From positions 186,001 through 250,000 of the forward strand of contig NZ_AP022583.1 of NCBI RefSeq assembly GCF_010731635.1: 64,000 nt of DNA, given 5' to 3'. A model generated the notes under the pieces. It did not search any database and was not told the DNA's origin. It was given only the letters and a program-made list of their open reading frames with translations. The translations under genes were made by a program, and so were the position numbers. The stretch is from Mycobacterium noviomagense. Lineage in GTDB: Bacteria > Actinomycetota > Actinomycetes > Mycobacteriales > Mycobacteriaceae. Below, one piece after another: positions 19,644 to 30,761 of this stretch (position 1 is the stretch's first letter; each line of letters opens with the position of its first letter).

Positions 19644-22303
19644 TGCAGCCCGGCCAGCCTGGCCGCAATCCGGTCGGTTTCGTCGCGGGCCACCTGTTGG
19701 CGGTCACGGATCTTCTCGACGACCGCCGGAGGCGCTTTGGCCAGGAAGTCCTGGTTGGCCAGTTTGGCTGTCGTCGACTCGAGTTCCTTTTGCGCTGCGG
19801 CCAAATCCTTTTCGAGCCGGCGACGTTCGGCGGCGACGTCGATGGTGCCGGAGGTGTCGAGTTCGACGACGACGGTGCTGTCGCTCAGCCGCACCTCCAG
19901 CGACGCCGACGCGTTAAAGTCCGGCCCGGGCGCGGTCAACCACGCCAGCGACGTCACCGCCGGCACTTGGCTGGTCAGATCCGCGCCGTCGATACCCGAC
20001 AGCCGGGCAGGCACTTTCTGTCGGTCGGCCAGTCCTTGGTCGCTGCGGAACCGCCGAATCTCGGTCACCAGCTTTTGCATGTCCGTGATGCGCTGCGCGG
20101 CAACCGGATCCAGGGCAATCCCGGACGGCTGCGGCCAGTCGGCGATCACCAGCGACTCCTGACCGGTCAGTGTGGTCCACAGCGCCTCGGTCAGAAACGG
20201 GATCACCGGATGCAGCAGCCGCAGCAACGTGTCGAGCACGGCGGCCAGCACAGCGGTGGTGTGCGTGATGCCGTCGGCAAGCTGCGTCTTGGCCAGTTCG
20301 ACGTACCAGTCGCAGAACTCGTCCCAGGTGAAGTGGTAGAGAGATTCGCAGGCGCGGCTGAACTCGTAGCCGTCGAAAGCCGAATCGACTTCGGCGCGAA
20401 CCTCTTCCAACCGTCCAAGGATCCATCGATCGGCATCGGTCAAGTCGGCGGGGTCGGGCAGCGGCGCCGGGCGGGCACCGTTGAGCAGCGCGAACCGGGT
20501 GGCGTTGAACAGCTTGGTGCCGAAGTTTCGCGAGGCCCGCACGTGGTCTTCGCCGATGGTCAGGTCACCGCCGGGACTGGCACCGCGGGCCAGCGCGAAC
20601 CGCAGCGCGTCGGCCCCGAACTTGTCCAGCCAGTCCAACGGATCCACGACGTTGCCTTTGGACTTGCTCATCTTGCGGCCGAACTCGTCGCGGATCAGCC
20701 CGTGCAGGAACACGTTGGTGAACGGCACCTGTGGTCCGCGACGGCCGTCGAGGGTGATGGCGTCGTCGCCGCCGACAAAGGTGCCGAACATCATCATCCG
20801 GGCCACCCAAAAGAACAGGATGTCGTACCCGGTGACCAAAACGCTTGTCGGATAGAACGTTTCCAGCTCAGGCGTGCGCTCGGGCCAGCCCATCGTCGAA
20901 AACGGCCACAATGCAGAGGAGAACCAGGTGTCCAACACGTCGGGGTCTTGCTCCCAACCTTCGGGCGGGGCTTCGTCGGGACCGACGCACACTTTTTCGC
21001 CGTTGGGCCCGTACCAGATCGGGATACGGTGGCCCCACCACAGCTGACGCGAGATGCACCAGTCGTGCATGTCGTCGACCCAGCCGAACCAGCGGGGCTC
21101 CATGCTGGCTGGGTGAATCACCGTCTGTCCGTTGCGGACAGCGTCGCCAGCCGCTTTGGCCAGCGACTCCACCCGCACCCACCACTGCAGTGAGAGCCGC
21201 GGCTCGATCGGCTCGCCGCTGCGCTCGGAATGCCCGACGCTGTGCAGGTACGGGCGCTTCTCTTCGACGATGCGGCCTTGCGCCGCCAGCGCCTCCCGCA
21301 CCGCTACGCGGGCTTCGAATCGGTCCATGCCGTCGAATTGTGTTCCAGTGTCGGCTATTCGGCCCTTGGTGTCCATGATCGTGGGCATCGGCAATTGGTG
21401 CCGCAATCCGATCTCGAAGTCGTTGGGGTCGTGCGCGGGGGTGACTTTGACTGCGCCAGTGCCGAATTCGGGGTCGACATGCTCGTCGGCGACGACGACC
21501 AGGGTTCGGTCGACGAAAGGGTGCGGCAGGTTGGTGCCGACCAGGTGGCGGTAGCGCTCGTCGTCGGGATGCACCGCTATCGCGGTGTCGCCCAGCATCG
21601 TTTCGACCCGGGTGGTGGCCACGACGATGTGGGGTTCGGAGTCGTCGAGCGAGCCGTATCGAAACGACACCAGCTCGCCTTCGACGTCTTCGTAGTTGAC
21701 CTCGAGATCGGAGATGGCCGTTTCCAGCACCGGTGACCAGTTCACCAGCCGCTCGGCCTGGTAGATCAGTCCGGCGTCGTAGAGCCGTTTGAAGATCGTC
21801 CGCACCGCGCGCGAAAGGCCCTCGTCGAGGGTGAACCGGTCGCGGCTCCAGTCGACGCCGTCGCCAAGGCGGCGCATCTGGGCGCCGATTGCGCCGCCGG
21901 AGTCACGCTTCCATCGCCACACCGTCTCGATGAACCGCTCGCGGCCCAAGCCTTCTTTGGTCTTGCCGTCGAGCGCGAGCTGGTTTTCCACCACGCTTTG
22001 GGTGGCGATCCCGGCGTGATCCGTACCCGGCAGCCACAGCACTTCATATCCCTGCATGCGCTTGCGGCGAGTCAAGGCATCCATCAGGGTGTGCTCCAGC
22101 GCGTGCCCCATGTGGAGGCTGCCGGTCACATTGGGCGGTGGCAGCACGATGGAAAAACCCGGTTTGGTGCTGGCCGGGTCAGCGGTGAAGTATCCGGCGT
22201 CCACCCAGCCCTGATAGATCGTGCTCTCGACCGCGCCCGGGTCCCACGACTTCGGCAAGGCTTCAGCCGCAGCGCTAACAGCGGGCTTCGGGTTGGGGGT
22301 CAC
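19640..22303 (-). CDS. valS: Valyl-tRNA synthetase
   Basis: Charges tRNA-Val. The 887 aa start at GTG 22303. Class I signatures are [13 protein letters not shown] (HIGH) and [11 protein letters not shown] (KMSKS). The editing CP1 insert (about 190-440) includes [19 protein letters not shown]. The anticodon-binding domain has a C-terminal coiled coil ([18 protein letters not shown]). It is first in the valS-folC-DUF4233 unit. Confidence 0.97.
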   Translation of the reverse strand: MTPNPKPAVSAAAEALPKSWDPGAVESTIYQGWVDAGYFTADPASTKPGFSIVLPPPNVTGSLHMGHALEHTLMDALTRRKRMQGYEVLWLPGTDHAGIATQSVVENQLALDGKTKEGLGRERFIETVWRWKRDSGGAIGAQMRRLGDGVDWSRDRFTLDEGLSRAVRTIFKRLYDAGLIYQAERLVNWSPVLETAISDLEVNYEDVEGELVSFRYGSLDDSEPHIVVATTRVETMLGDTAIAVHPDDERYRHLVGTNLPHPFVDRTLVVVADEHVDPEFGTGAVKVTPAHDPNDFEIGLRHQLPMPTIMDTKGRIADTGTQFDGMDRFEARVAVREALAAQGRIVEEKRPYLHSVGHSERSGEPIEPRLSLQWWVRVESLAKAAGDAVRNGQTVIHPASMEPRWFGWVDDMHDWCISRQLWWGHRIPIWYGPNGEKVCVGPDEAPPEGWEQDPDVLDTWFSSALWPFSTMGWPERTPELETFYPTSVLVTGYDILFFWVARMMMFGTFVGGDDAITLDGRRGPQVPFTNVFLHGLIRDEFGRKMSKSKGNVVDPLDWLDKFGADALRFALARGASPGGDLTIGEDHVRASRNFGTKLFNATRFALLNGARPAPLPDPADLTDADRWILGRLEEVRAEVDSAFDGYEFSRACESLYHFTWDEFCDWYVELAKTQLADGITHTTAVLAAVLDTLLRLLHPVIPFLTEALWTTLTGQESLVIADWPQPSGIALDPVAAQRITDMQKLVTEIRRFRSDQGLADRQKVPARLSGIDGADLTSQVPAVTSLAWLTAPGPDFNASASLEVRLSDSTVVVELDTSGTIDVAAERRRLEKDLAAAQKELESTTAKLANQDFLAKAPPAVVEKIRDRQQVARDETDRIAARLAGLQ

Positions 22304-22405
22304 CGCACAATTCTAGGAAGCCCGCTCACTCGACCGGCCAAGCAGTTCCGCTGTAGCGGCTCAGTCCTGTCGACCTGAGCCGCTACATCGTCGAACGCGC
22401 TACGA

Positions 22406-23026
22406 TCAGGGGATCGTCAGCACCTGCCCGGGTTGAATCAGGTCCGGGTTCGGGACCCCGCTGGCGTCGGCGATGACCTGGTATTTGCCGCCGTCGCCGT
22501 AAAAGCGCTCCGCGATGGCCCACAGGGTGTCGCCGGATTCGACGGTGTACGTCCGGGCGGCCGGTTCAGCTGGCTCGGGTGCCGGCGGCGCCTCGGCCGG
22601 GGCCGCTTCTGGTTCGGGAGCAGCCTCTTGCGCAGCGGGTGCCGCCGCAGCGGCCGGCTCTTCGGGAGCCGGAGGCGGCGGCGCATCAGTCTCGGTCTTG
22701 GTGGACCATGCTGCCCCGTCGTCGGCGTAGAGCACCAGGTTGCGGTCGTCCTGTAGCACGAGACGGGGGTTCTTCTTGCCCTTGGTGTTGGTGGCCCACA
22801 CTGGCTTGTCCGCGGTGTAGAGCACGAAGTTGCCGTCCGGTTGGACCTCCGCACGCACCACGTCTTGACCGTTGGTCCCCGTGGCCCAAATGGCCTTGCC
22901 GCGCACCGCCAGCACCAGGTTGCCGTCATCTTGCAGCGTCAAGGTATAGGCCCCGTTGTTGGAGGTGAGCGACTCTCCCCTTACTAACTTCTGTCCCGCA
23001 TTCAGTGTGTCTCCCACGTCACTCAC
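22406..23026 (-). CDS. Bulb-type lectin plus LysM protein
   Basis: 206 aa from GTG 23026, which has AGAAGGGA directly upstream; the longer in-frame ATG at 23119 lacks such a site. Residues 1-115 form a bulb-type (mannose-binding) lectin domain with repeated QDDGNLVLY-type motifs (LQDDGNLVLAV, QPDGNFVLYT, QDDRNLVLYA). A Pro/Ala/Glu-rich linker follows. A C-terminal LysM domain (YTVESGDTLWAIAERFYGDG to GQVLTIP) should bind peptidoglycan or related glycans. No signal peptide is seen. The lectin plus LysM pairing suggests a cell-wall glycan adaptor. Confidence 0.85.
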   Translation of the reverse strand: MSDVGDTLNAGQKLVRGESLTSNNGAYTLTLQDDGNLVLAVRGKAIWATGTNGQDVVRAEVQPDGNFVLYTADKPVWATNTKGKKNPRLVLQDDRNLVLYADDGAAWSTKTETDAPPPPAPEEPAAAAAPAAQEAAPEPEAAPAEAPPAPEPAEPAARTYTVESGDTLWAIAERFYGDGGKYQVIADASGVPNPDLIQPGQVLTIP

Positions 23027-23187
23027 TCCCTTCTCCTCGTGCGGGCCACAGCAGCCCCGCGTTGCTTCGCCGAACAAATATGAGCCTACTGACGTCAATG
23101 TTTTCGCGAACGCGTTCAACTCACGTGAATCGAAACGGCCGAAGAATTGCCGATGACGAACCGGTGCAATGGCAGTGCGTCCGTGCG

Positions 23188-23772
23188 TTATTTCTTGTTC
23201 TTGCCGCCGAGCAAGCCGCCGAGTATGTCGCCCGCTTTGCTTCCCACCGCATCGCCGAGGATGCTGCCCAACGACCTGTTGCCTTTGCCGCCCGAGGCTC
23301 CACTGAGGATGCTGCCCAGCACCTCGCCAAGGGCGCCCCCGGAAGCCTGCTCCTGTGCGGGAGATTTCTTGTCGCTGAGTTGTTTACCGATGTACGCCAA
23401 CACAATCGGTGCCAGGATCGGCAAGAGCTTCTGGATCAACTCACTGTTGCCGCCACCAGCGCCCGACAGCGCCGCGGCCACCTGACTGCTGTCAGCGCCC
23501 CCAAAGATCGTCGCTATCGCATTCTGACCGTCGGACTTGTCGAGTTGATCCACCGTGGCACCGGTATCCAGCAGCCCTCGTGCAGCATGGCTGCTGGCCG
23601 CCGACTCGATGTCTGACGCTTTGTCGAAATTTTGCGCATTTTCGTGCGCTCCACCGACGAGCACGGGAACCAATGTGTGAATCGCGTTGTTCACTTCTGC
23701 TTCGTCAGCGCCTAACCTGCTTGCGATTTCGCGTGTTGGAATCTGTGCGAAAAGATCATCGAGACCAGCCAT
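23188..23772 (-). CDS. DUF937 protein
   Basis: 194 aa. It begins MAGLDDLFAQIPTREIASRL, a helical DUF937 domain rich in Ala and Gly (VNNAIHTLVPVLVGGAHENA, LLPILAPIVLAYIGKQL). It ends in Gly/Ser-rich repeats (GSILSGASGGKG, GSILGDAVGSKAG, GGLLGGKNKK). No signal peptide or TM segment is clear. Function is unknown. It stands alone between the lectin gene and the Rv2449c-like gene. Confidence 0.75.
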   Translation of the reverse strand: MAGLDDLFAQIPTREIASRLGADEAEVNNAIHTLVPVLVGGAHENAQNFDKASDIESAASSHAARGLLDTGATVDQLDKSDGQNAIATIFGGADSSQVAAALSGAGGGNSELIQKLLPILAPIVLAYIGKQLSDKKSPAQEQASGGALGEVLGSILSGASGGKGNRSLGSILGDAVGSKAGDILGGLLGGKNKK

Positions 23773-23868
23773 TTCGTGTCAACTTTCGTCACCGGAGATT
23801 GTCGAAATCGATTACGACACTAGACCTAAGTCAGCTGTACCAACAGCCTTCGACGCGGCCCGACGCAA

Positions 23869-25122
23869 TCAGAGCCGACTGGTCTGCAGTGACACCCCGG
23901 CGGCCGGGAAACGCGCCATCAGCGCGTCGCCCATCGCGGCCGTCGGAGTGAGCACGCCGCGTAGGTCGGAGAGCTTGTCCCGGTCTAACGCGAGCGCCAA
24001 GCCGCTCTCCCCCAACAACACCGAGGTCGCCTTGTAGCCCGGATCGCCCTGCTGCTCGATGGTCGCCCGATAACGCGCGCCGGTGGTCGTGGTGGCATAG
24101 GTCTCGGCGTGGTAGTAGCCGCGTTCCCGGGCGGCGGCGCTGGGGCCGGTGCCGGGTTTGGGCGCCAGCCGTTCGACCAGCCGCCGCGGCAGCAGCCGGA
24201 AATAACGGCTGCCCAGCCCGAACACCGCGATGCCTGCGCCGGTGACCAAAGCGGACGCCGCGGGGGCAACCCGCGAGGAGCCCAGACTCATGTGCTCGGC
24301 GTAGCGGAATTGCCTGCCGTACGCGTAGTCCAGTAATGCGTTGCTGCGCCGAACAATTCGAGTGTTATACGGTGCCATCATGAATCCCGCGGTCCACGTC
24401 CCGGCCAGTTCCGGGGCGATGTCGCGGCCGCGGCGCAAGGGCAGATCCGGCTGCGGGCCCACGTCGGGTTCGGCGGTGCGGTCGGGACTCAGCGTGTACG
24501 GATCGGCGAGCAGGCGCCGTGCGTCGGGATCGGTGGAAGCGCTGTGCAGCACCTCCATCATCGAGGCGATGGTGCCGCCGGATAATCCGCCGGCGAAGCG
24601 GCGCAACACGAAATGGGTGTCGGTGAGTTCGCCGGCGCCGTCGTCGCGTGCCGCGCGGTACAGCGCATAGACACTCAAATCCGAAGGGATGGAATCGAAT
24701 CCGCACGCATGCACGATGCGTGCGCCGGTGTCGACGGCCTGTTTATGGTACTGGTCGATGCTGTTGCGCACGAACATCGCCTCACCGGTGAGGTCGGCGT
24801 AATCGGTGCCTGCCGCCGCGCATGCGGCCACCAGTGGCAACCCGTAGCGGGTGTACGGGCCGACGGTGGTGATCACCACTTGGGTGCGCGTCGCCATCGC
24901 ATCCAGCGTCGACGGGGAAGCGGCGTCGGCCTGCACCAGCGGCCAGGACTGCGCTAACTCGCCAAGAGTTTCGCGCGCTGCACGTAACCGGTCGGTCGAC
25001 CGGCCGGCCAGCGCAATACGGGCACCCGATCCCGCTCTGGCCAGGTATTCGGCGGTCAGCTTTCCGACAAAGCCGGTCGCCCCGTACAAGACGATGTCGA
25101 ATTCGCGCTGCGATGCTGTCAC
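23869..25122 (-). CDS. Saccharopine dehydrogenase-like / trans-acting enoyl reductase family protein
   Basis: 417 aa from GTG 25122, closely resembling Rv2449c. The N-terminal Rossmann motif is IVLYGATGFVGKLTAEYLARAG. Other conserved stretches are TTVGPYTRYGLPLVAACAAAGTDYADLTGE and HACGFDSIPSDL. Relatives include trans-acting enoyl reductases of phthiocerol and phenolglycolipid synthesis, so a lipid substrate is likely but not shown. The GTG overlaps the stop of the S9 peptidase gene (GTGA). Confidence 0.85.
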   Translation of the reverse strand: MTASQREFDIVLYGATGFVGKLTAEYLARAGSGARIALAGRSTDRLRAARETLGELAQSWPLVQADAASPSTLDAMATRTQVVITTVGPYTRYGLPLVAACAAAGTDYADLTGEAMFVRNSIDQYHKQAVDTGARIVHACGFDSIPSDLSVYALYRAARDDGAGELTDTHFVLRRFAGGLSGGTIASMMEVLHSASTDPDARRLLADPYTLSPDRTAEPDVGPQPDLPLRRGRDIAPELAGTWTAGFMMAPYNTRIVRRSNALLDYAYGRQFRYAEHMSLGSSRVAPAASALVTGAGIAVFGLGSRYFRLLPRRLVERLAPKPGTGPSAAARERGYYHAETYATTTTGARYRATIEQQGDPGYKATSVLLGESGLALALDRDKLSDLRGVLTPTAAMGDALMARFPAAGVSLQTSRL

Positions 25123-27119
25123 CGGACTGACGCTACTCCGAGGGTTTCGGGCAGTTTGCCGGTCTTGCCGAGCACGTGTTCGGCCAAAAACGCGATGACG
25201 ACGTCGTACCAGATCTTGGCGTGCTGTGGGCCCAGCACCCAGTGGTTTTCGGACGGGAAGTACAAGAAGCGATGCGGGCTGCGGCCGTCCGCGCCGGCAG
25301 GCAGGCCAGAGTTGGCCAGCAGGTCGTACCACAGTCGAAGGGCTTCGCCGACCGGTACCCGGTAGTCCTTGTCGCCGTGGATAACCAGCATCGGGGTGCT
25401 GATCCGCTCGACGAAGCGGTGCGGCGAGTGGGTCGCGGCCATTTGCGGTGTCATCTCGCGCCGCCAGTAGTAGGCGAGGTCAGTGGTCGGCCAGAATTGG
25501 TCCAGCGCCCACAGGCTGGCATGGGTGACGATTGCGGCGAACCGGTCGGTGTGGCCGGCCACCCAGTTGGCCATGTACCCCCCGAACGATCCGCCCATCG
25601 CCGCGATGCGGGTGGCGTCGACGCGCGGGTGAGCGCAAATTGCGTCGGTGGCTGTCATCAAGTCGTCGAACGGCTCCGCGCCCCAGGCTCCCCAGCCGCG
25701 CTGGATGAACTCCTGCCCGTAGCCGGTGGATAACCCAGGGTCGGGCAGCAGCACAGCGTAGCCCTGGGCCGCCATCAACCACGGGTTCCATCGCCATGAC
25801 CAGCTGTTCCAGCTGCCCAGCGGACCGCCGTGAATCCACAGCAGCAGCGGTGCCGGCGTGGGGTTGTCAGGAAGCACCAGCCACGAGCGCACGGTGAACC
25901 CATCGGCAGTGGTGGCGTTGGCCTCTTCCAAAGTTCCTCGCAACGCAGGCAATTCAACGCACGGCAGTACGGTGACGCCGCCATCGGGGTCGATCCGCAC
26001 CGGGTGCGGTGGCGTCGCATACGAGCTGCGCAGTGCATACAGCACCCCGCCGGGCGCGGCCGTGACGTCGCTGTAGGCGAAGTCGTCACAGGTGAGCTGG
26101 GTGATCGTCGATGTGGTCAAATCGACGGCGAACACCGGCGCGCGGCCGGCCTGGTCGGCGGTGACGATAAGCGAGGCGCCGTCTTTCGACCAGGTCAGCG
26201 ATGCCGGCCAGCGATCCCACTCCGCAGCGACGGAAACCGGTTCTTCACCAAACCGTAAGCACTGCAACGTTCTTCGCGGCGCGCAATCGGGAGTGGCGAT
26301 CGTTTCGCGGGTGAAGGCCACCGCCGAGCAGTCCGGGGAGATCGCCGGATGCTCCAGATCTGCGCCGGGATCGTCGGCGATGACGGTGCGTTCGCCGGAT
26401 TCGATGTCGACTCGCAGCAGCACCGAGCGCGCGCTGGGCCCCGCCCCGGCGACGCGCCAAGTAGTCACCAAGAATCGACCATCGGCACTGACGTCGAATC
26501 CGGCTTCGCGTAGCGCCACACCGGGTTGCGGGGTCAGATCACGCGGGCCGCTCACCTCGAGCAGGTGAGGCTCGTCCGGGCCGAGGTCCTTGTCCCAGTA
26601 GCGAACCGGATATCCCGCATGCAAGATCGCCGTCACCTTCAAGTCTTTGCGGAGGTCGCGCAGCCGCCGATCGTCATCGACGTCGTCGGCAGCCGGCAGC
26701 AGCGGCGCGCCGACCACTGTCACCTCGGCGCTGCGAGCACTCTGTACCACGGAGACGCCGCCCGGCATGGCGAGCACCTCGACGGCTTCACCGCCGCTGG
26801 CCGGCAACCGCCACAGCGAGGCGGGCGGTTTGTCCTTACCGTCCGCCTTGTCGGATGTGGTCCGCGACGAGACGAACAGCAGATCGCCGTCGGCGGTGAA
26901 CGCCGGCGACGACTCACCGTGGGCCGAGCGGGTCAACCTGCGCGCAGGCGTCCGGCCCGCCGGGTCGACTTCCCAGATCGCAGTGACGTATTCGCTGCGT
27001 TTGTCGTTGAGCCTAGCCACCGTGGTGACTACTCGCGAGCCGTCGGCTGAGACCGCCAGACCGGCTACCCGCGGCAGCGCGAGGTAGTCATCGAGGTTGT
27101 CAAACGCCGTTGCGGTCAT
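25119..27119 (-). CDS. S9-family prolyl oligopeptidase / acylaminoacyl-peptidase
   Basis: 666 aa. The N-terminal two thirds form a beta-propeller-like domain (SADGSRVVTTVARL, SPAFTADGDLLFVSS). The C-terminal alpha/beta hydrolase has a Ser nucleophile in GGSFGGYMANW, Asp in GDKDYRVPVGE and His in SENHWVLG. No signal peptide, so probably cytosolic. It overlaps the following reductase gene by 4 bp. From memory it is not present at this place in M. tuberculosis. Confidence 0.9.
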   Translation of the reverse strand: MTATAFDNLDDYLALPRVAGLAVSADGSRVVTTVARLNDKRSEYVTAIWEVDPAGRTPARRLTRSAHGESSPAFTADGDLLFVSSRTTSDKADGKDKPPASLWRLPASGGEAVEVLAMPGGVSVVQSARSAEVTVVGAPLLPAADDVDDDRRLRDLRKDLKVTAILHAGYPVRYWDKDLGPDEPHLLEVSGPRDLTPQPGVALREAGFDVSADGRFLVTTWRVAGAGPSARSVLLRVDIESGERTVIADDPGADLEHPAISPDCSAVAFTRETIATPDCAPRRTLQCLRFGEEPVSVAAEWDRWPASLTWSKDGASLIVTADQAGRAPVFAVDLTTSTITQLTCDDFAYSDVTAAPGGVLYALRSSYATPPHPVRIDPDGGVTVLPCVELPALRGTLEEANATTADGFTVRSWLVLPDNPTPAPLLLWIHGGPLGSWNSWSWRWNPWLMAAQGYAVLLPDPGLSTGYGQEFIQRGWGAWGAEPFDDLMTATDAICAHPRVDATRIAAMGGSFGGYMANWVAGHTDRFAAIVTHASLWALDQFWPTTDLAYYWRREMTPQMAATHSPHRFVERISTPMLVIHGDKDYRVPVGEALRLWYDLLANSGLPAGADGRSPHRFLYFPSENHWVLGPQHAKIWYDVVIAFLAEHVLGKTGKLPETLGVASVR

Positions 27120-27178
27120 GCGTCTTGCCTAGCACACGCGGTTGGTGTCGTCCGTGCCCCCCGATAGGTTCACTGCCC

Positions 27179-28336
27179 ATGGCGCAACGCATCCTGGTGG
27201 TCGGCGCGGGTATCGCAGGCGTGGCAAGCGCGGTGGCCCTGCAGCGGTGTGGTTAGGAAGTCACGGTCCTCGAAGAGCGAACCGACACGTCGACGGGGGC
27301 CGGAATCAGCATCTGGCCCAACGCATTAGCGGCACTCGACTGCATCGGTTTGGGCGACGCGGTCCGCGAGGCGGGCGGCCGTGTCACCGCCGGTGCGCCG
27401 CGCTGGCGAGACGGCTCGTGGTTGCGGCGCCCCGCGCCCGAGCGGATCGTCAAGGCGCTGGGTGAGCCGTTGGTGGTAGTGCAACGGGCAGCGCTGCGCG
27501 ACATCCTTGCGGGGGCGTTGAAGCCGGGCACCGTGGAATACGGGCTGCGCGCCATCGACGTAGTCGACAACCACGCCGGGGTCCGGGTCGAGTTGTCGGA
27601 CGGCACGGTGCGCACCGCACGCGCGGTGGTCGGCGCCGACGGAACACGGTCGGTGATTGCGCTCCACCTCAATGGCCCGCTCTCCGACCGCTACGCCGGC
27701 TACACGGCCTGGCGCGGCGTCGCCAGGTATGCGATGGACCCGGAGCTGGCCGGCGAGACGCTCGGGCCGGGCGTCGAAACTGGTCACGTCCCGATGGGGC
27801 CGGATCACACCTACTCGTTTGCCACCGAACGCAGTCCCGAGGGGCAGCGCGCGCCCGACGGAGAACTGCCCTACCTGCAAGCGAAGTTCTCCGACTGGCC
27901 CGATCCCATACCGGCCATGCTGGCGGCCACGGAACCCGCCGATGTCTTGCGCAACGACCTCTACGACCGCACCCCGGCCCGACGGTGGGCACGCGGGGCA
28001 ATCGTGCTGGTCGGTGACGCTGCCCACCCGATGCGCCCGCACCTCGGCCAGGGCGGCTGCCAGGCACTTGAAGACGCCGCGATTCTGGCCGCCTGCGTCG
28101 AGCGGGCCACCGACCTGCCGAGCGCCTTCGCCCGGTACGCCGCATCCCGACCACCGCGCGTCAGCCCGCTCGTGCGCGAGTCGGCCATGTTCGGCAGGAT
28201 CGTCAACCTACGGCCCACCTTCTTGAGTGCCATGGTCAGCCGAGCCACCGTTTTGGTCCCCGAGGCGGTGTTGACCCGCCATATGGCCTCGGTGGCGGCG
28301 CGATCGGCGTTCGTCTTGCCGGATAACCCGGCCTAG
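27179..28336 (+). pseudogene. FAD-dependent monooxygenase interrupted by one amber codon
   Basis: The frame from ATG 27179 begins MAQRILVVGAGIAGVASAVA, the FAD GxGxxG motif, and is stopped by TAG at 27254-27256 (codon 26). It then continues open for 360 codons with the other flavoprotein hydroxylase motifs: VVGADGTRSV (DG motif) and GAIVLVGDAAHPMRPHLGQG (GD motif). The affected position follows QRCG and precedes EVTVLEE, where a CAG-to-TAG change is the simplest explanation. Without readthrough or a suppressor only the C-terminal part could be made, lacking the FAD-binding beta strand. The rest of the gene is undecayed, so the change is recent or a sequencing error. Confidence 0.8.
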
Positions 28337-28353
28337 TACCCCGCATATGCGGC

Positions 28354-28379
28354 GGTGCCGGGCCCGAAGGCCCGGCACC
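28354..28379. terminator. Bidirectional hairpin terminator between convergent genes
   Basis: A perfect 11-bp stem (ggtgccgggcc / ggcccggcacc) with a CGAA loop lies between the monooxygenase stop and the rpfE stop. No U-tract follows, which is common in mycobacteria. Confidence 0.85.
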
Positions 28380-28396
28380 AGCTTGCACTCGTCAGA

Positions 28397-29107
<711 letters not shown>

Positions 29108-30115
29108 ACGGCTGGGAGGCACACTGTTGCCGTCCGCAGCCCCGCTCACACGCGGTCGGTGGATTCGATTTTTATTTGCCCTGTTTTAGGGCCGAGAGGG
29201 ACCGTACGAAACTTCGCCGCATTCGTCATCTCGCCTTACGCCCTATCTCGGTTCAGTTACGGCACAATCACGGCGAGGCCAGCTCGCGGTCTTCGCAGGT
29301 CAATCGGGACTTCCGCGTTCGTTGCAGTGCAGCAGGTGTCCAAACCTATCGTGAGCCAAATCACGGGGATTTTGTGAGCTGCAACACGGGATTTCCAGCA
29401 GCTGCTGTCCGCTGACTGGACCTTTCACACGCAGATCGCTGCGCGCGCAGACGATCTGCTGCGGAAGCAGTTAGCTGATTGGTCGTCCATACCGTAGCAA
29501 CGCCGCGTGTGGGCCGTTAACCGAACTACCGATGCTGATGCTGTAATGCTCAGTGCGCCAGCATATTTCATTGGCCCTCGTCAGCCGAAGCGAAAGCACG
29601 CTGAGTGCCGGCCAGTCAGATCCAGTTGCTATTCTGGAGTGTCGCAGTGTTCTAAATATACTGTGCGGCAGGTGATTTCGCTAGGTATCTCCACGATGAC
29701 GACGCCACCGCTGCTGTCGTCACAGCTCGACTCCCAAGCGGTGTGTCGTTCGGGCCCAGCCGAGTTGGCTCCGGCCAGCATCGCAATTAGCCAGGGGCCA
29801 CAGAGTTATTCTGTTTCGGCATAGCTTGACTAACCGTGGCATTCCTGTCATTTGATCGCTCTACGCTCGAATCGATGCTGGCCCAAGGTGTTACAGGCCA
29901 ACATCACTGACACGACAGCGAATCCGGGCCCATATCTCTGCACGAATTGCGGGACATTCAGGCTCTATTATGCAGACGATAATTGGTTTAATAACAGCGC
30001 CAACGACGTAATAGAATAGGACGGAAACGCGTTAGAGAATTTGTTGCCAGCCGACAACGTAATTTGCTAGAGAGAATTTTACGCGCGCCCGGACGCCGGC
30101 AGCCGACGCCAGGTC
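29108..30115. other. Gene-poor, AT-richer interval between rpfE and mobA
   Basis: About 1 kb with no convincing coding sequence. It is visibly richer in A and T than its neighbours, most of all at 29930-30080. A 105-codon open frame at 29507-29824 lacks the G/C third-position bias of real genes here. A TATACT (29657-29662) is a plausible -10 hexamer on the plus strand, so a short RNA is possible. In M. tuberculosis two small genes (Rv2451, Rv2452c) occupy this place; neither is recognisable. Confidence 0.5.
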
Positions 30116-30760
30116 TCAGCGACTGGGCTGCAGCAGAGTGTTCAGATCGTCAGCCGAATTGACGTTGGCCAGCGCTCGCGAGTCCGACACCACGACCCGT
30201 TGAGCGTCGACGCTGTCGACCAACGCGCGCATCGCGCGCTCCCCAGCCGCTACCAGCGCATCGATGCGCTCGGTCAACTCGGTGCGGTAGACCGCGGCCA
30301 GGTAGTGGTCGCGGCCATCCCATGGCAAGACCACATCGGCGTCCACCTGTGCGGCCCGGTTGGCCAACTCGTCGATCAGATCGGTCGTCAGAAGTGGCAT
30401 ATCGACAGCGCACACGAACGCGTGGGTGGCGCCGGCTTCGGCGGCGGCTCGAAGCCCCCGCCCGGTCGCGATCAGTGGCCCGAGTCCACGCGCTTCGTCG
30501 CGCACCACCTGGGCCGGCAACGTCGGCAACCGTTGACCCGGCGCGGCTACTACGAAAACCGGCTTGCACCGCTGACCGGCAACACCGACGACGTGTTCGA
30601 CCATCGTGATGGTGCCGGGGCGCTCGTTCGTTGCAGCGGTCGATCCGGGAACCGGACCGGGCAACGGCAATGTGGCCTTGTCTCGGCCCATTCGGCGCGA
30701 TGCACCGCCAGCCAATACCACCCCCGCCAACGCGATTGGCTGGGTCGAGATTCGCGCCAC
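30116..30760 (-). CDS. mobA: Molybdenum cofactor guanylyltransferase
   Basis: Transfers GMP from GTP to molybdopterin to make the MGD cofactor. The 214 aa have the nucleotide-binding signature [14 protein letters not shown] near the N-terminus and the metal-binding [10 protein letters not shown] Pro/Thr-rich insertion ([16 protein letters not shown]) separates the first motifs, making it slightly longer than the M. tuberculosis protein. It starts one nucleotide after the korB stop, so it is probably co-transcribed with korAB. Confidence 0.92.
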   Translation of the reverse strand: MARISTQPIALAGVVLAGGASRRMGRDKATLPLPGPVPGSTAATNERPGTITMVEHVVGVAGQRCKPVFVVAAPGQRLPTLPAQVVRDEARGLGPLIATGRGLRAAAEAGATHAFVCAVDMPLLTTDLIDELANRAAQVDADVVLPWDGRDHYLAAVYRTELTERIDALVAAGERAMRALVDSVDAQRVVVSDSRALANVNSADDLNTLLQPSR

Positions 30761-30761
30761 G

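Noticed and set aside
19601..21193. 530-codon open frame antisense to valS
   Set aside because: valS is unambiguous on the other strand, and the antisense product is low-complexity Gln/Arg/Gly-rich without any family signature.
29507..29824. 105-codon open frame in the rpfE-mobA gap
   Set aside because: It lacks the strong G/C bias at third codon positions seen in every real gene here, and has no motif, no ribosome-binding site and no recognisable relative.
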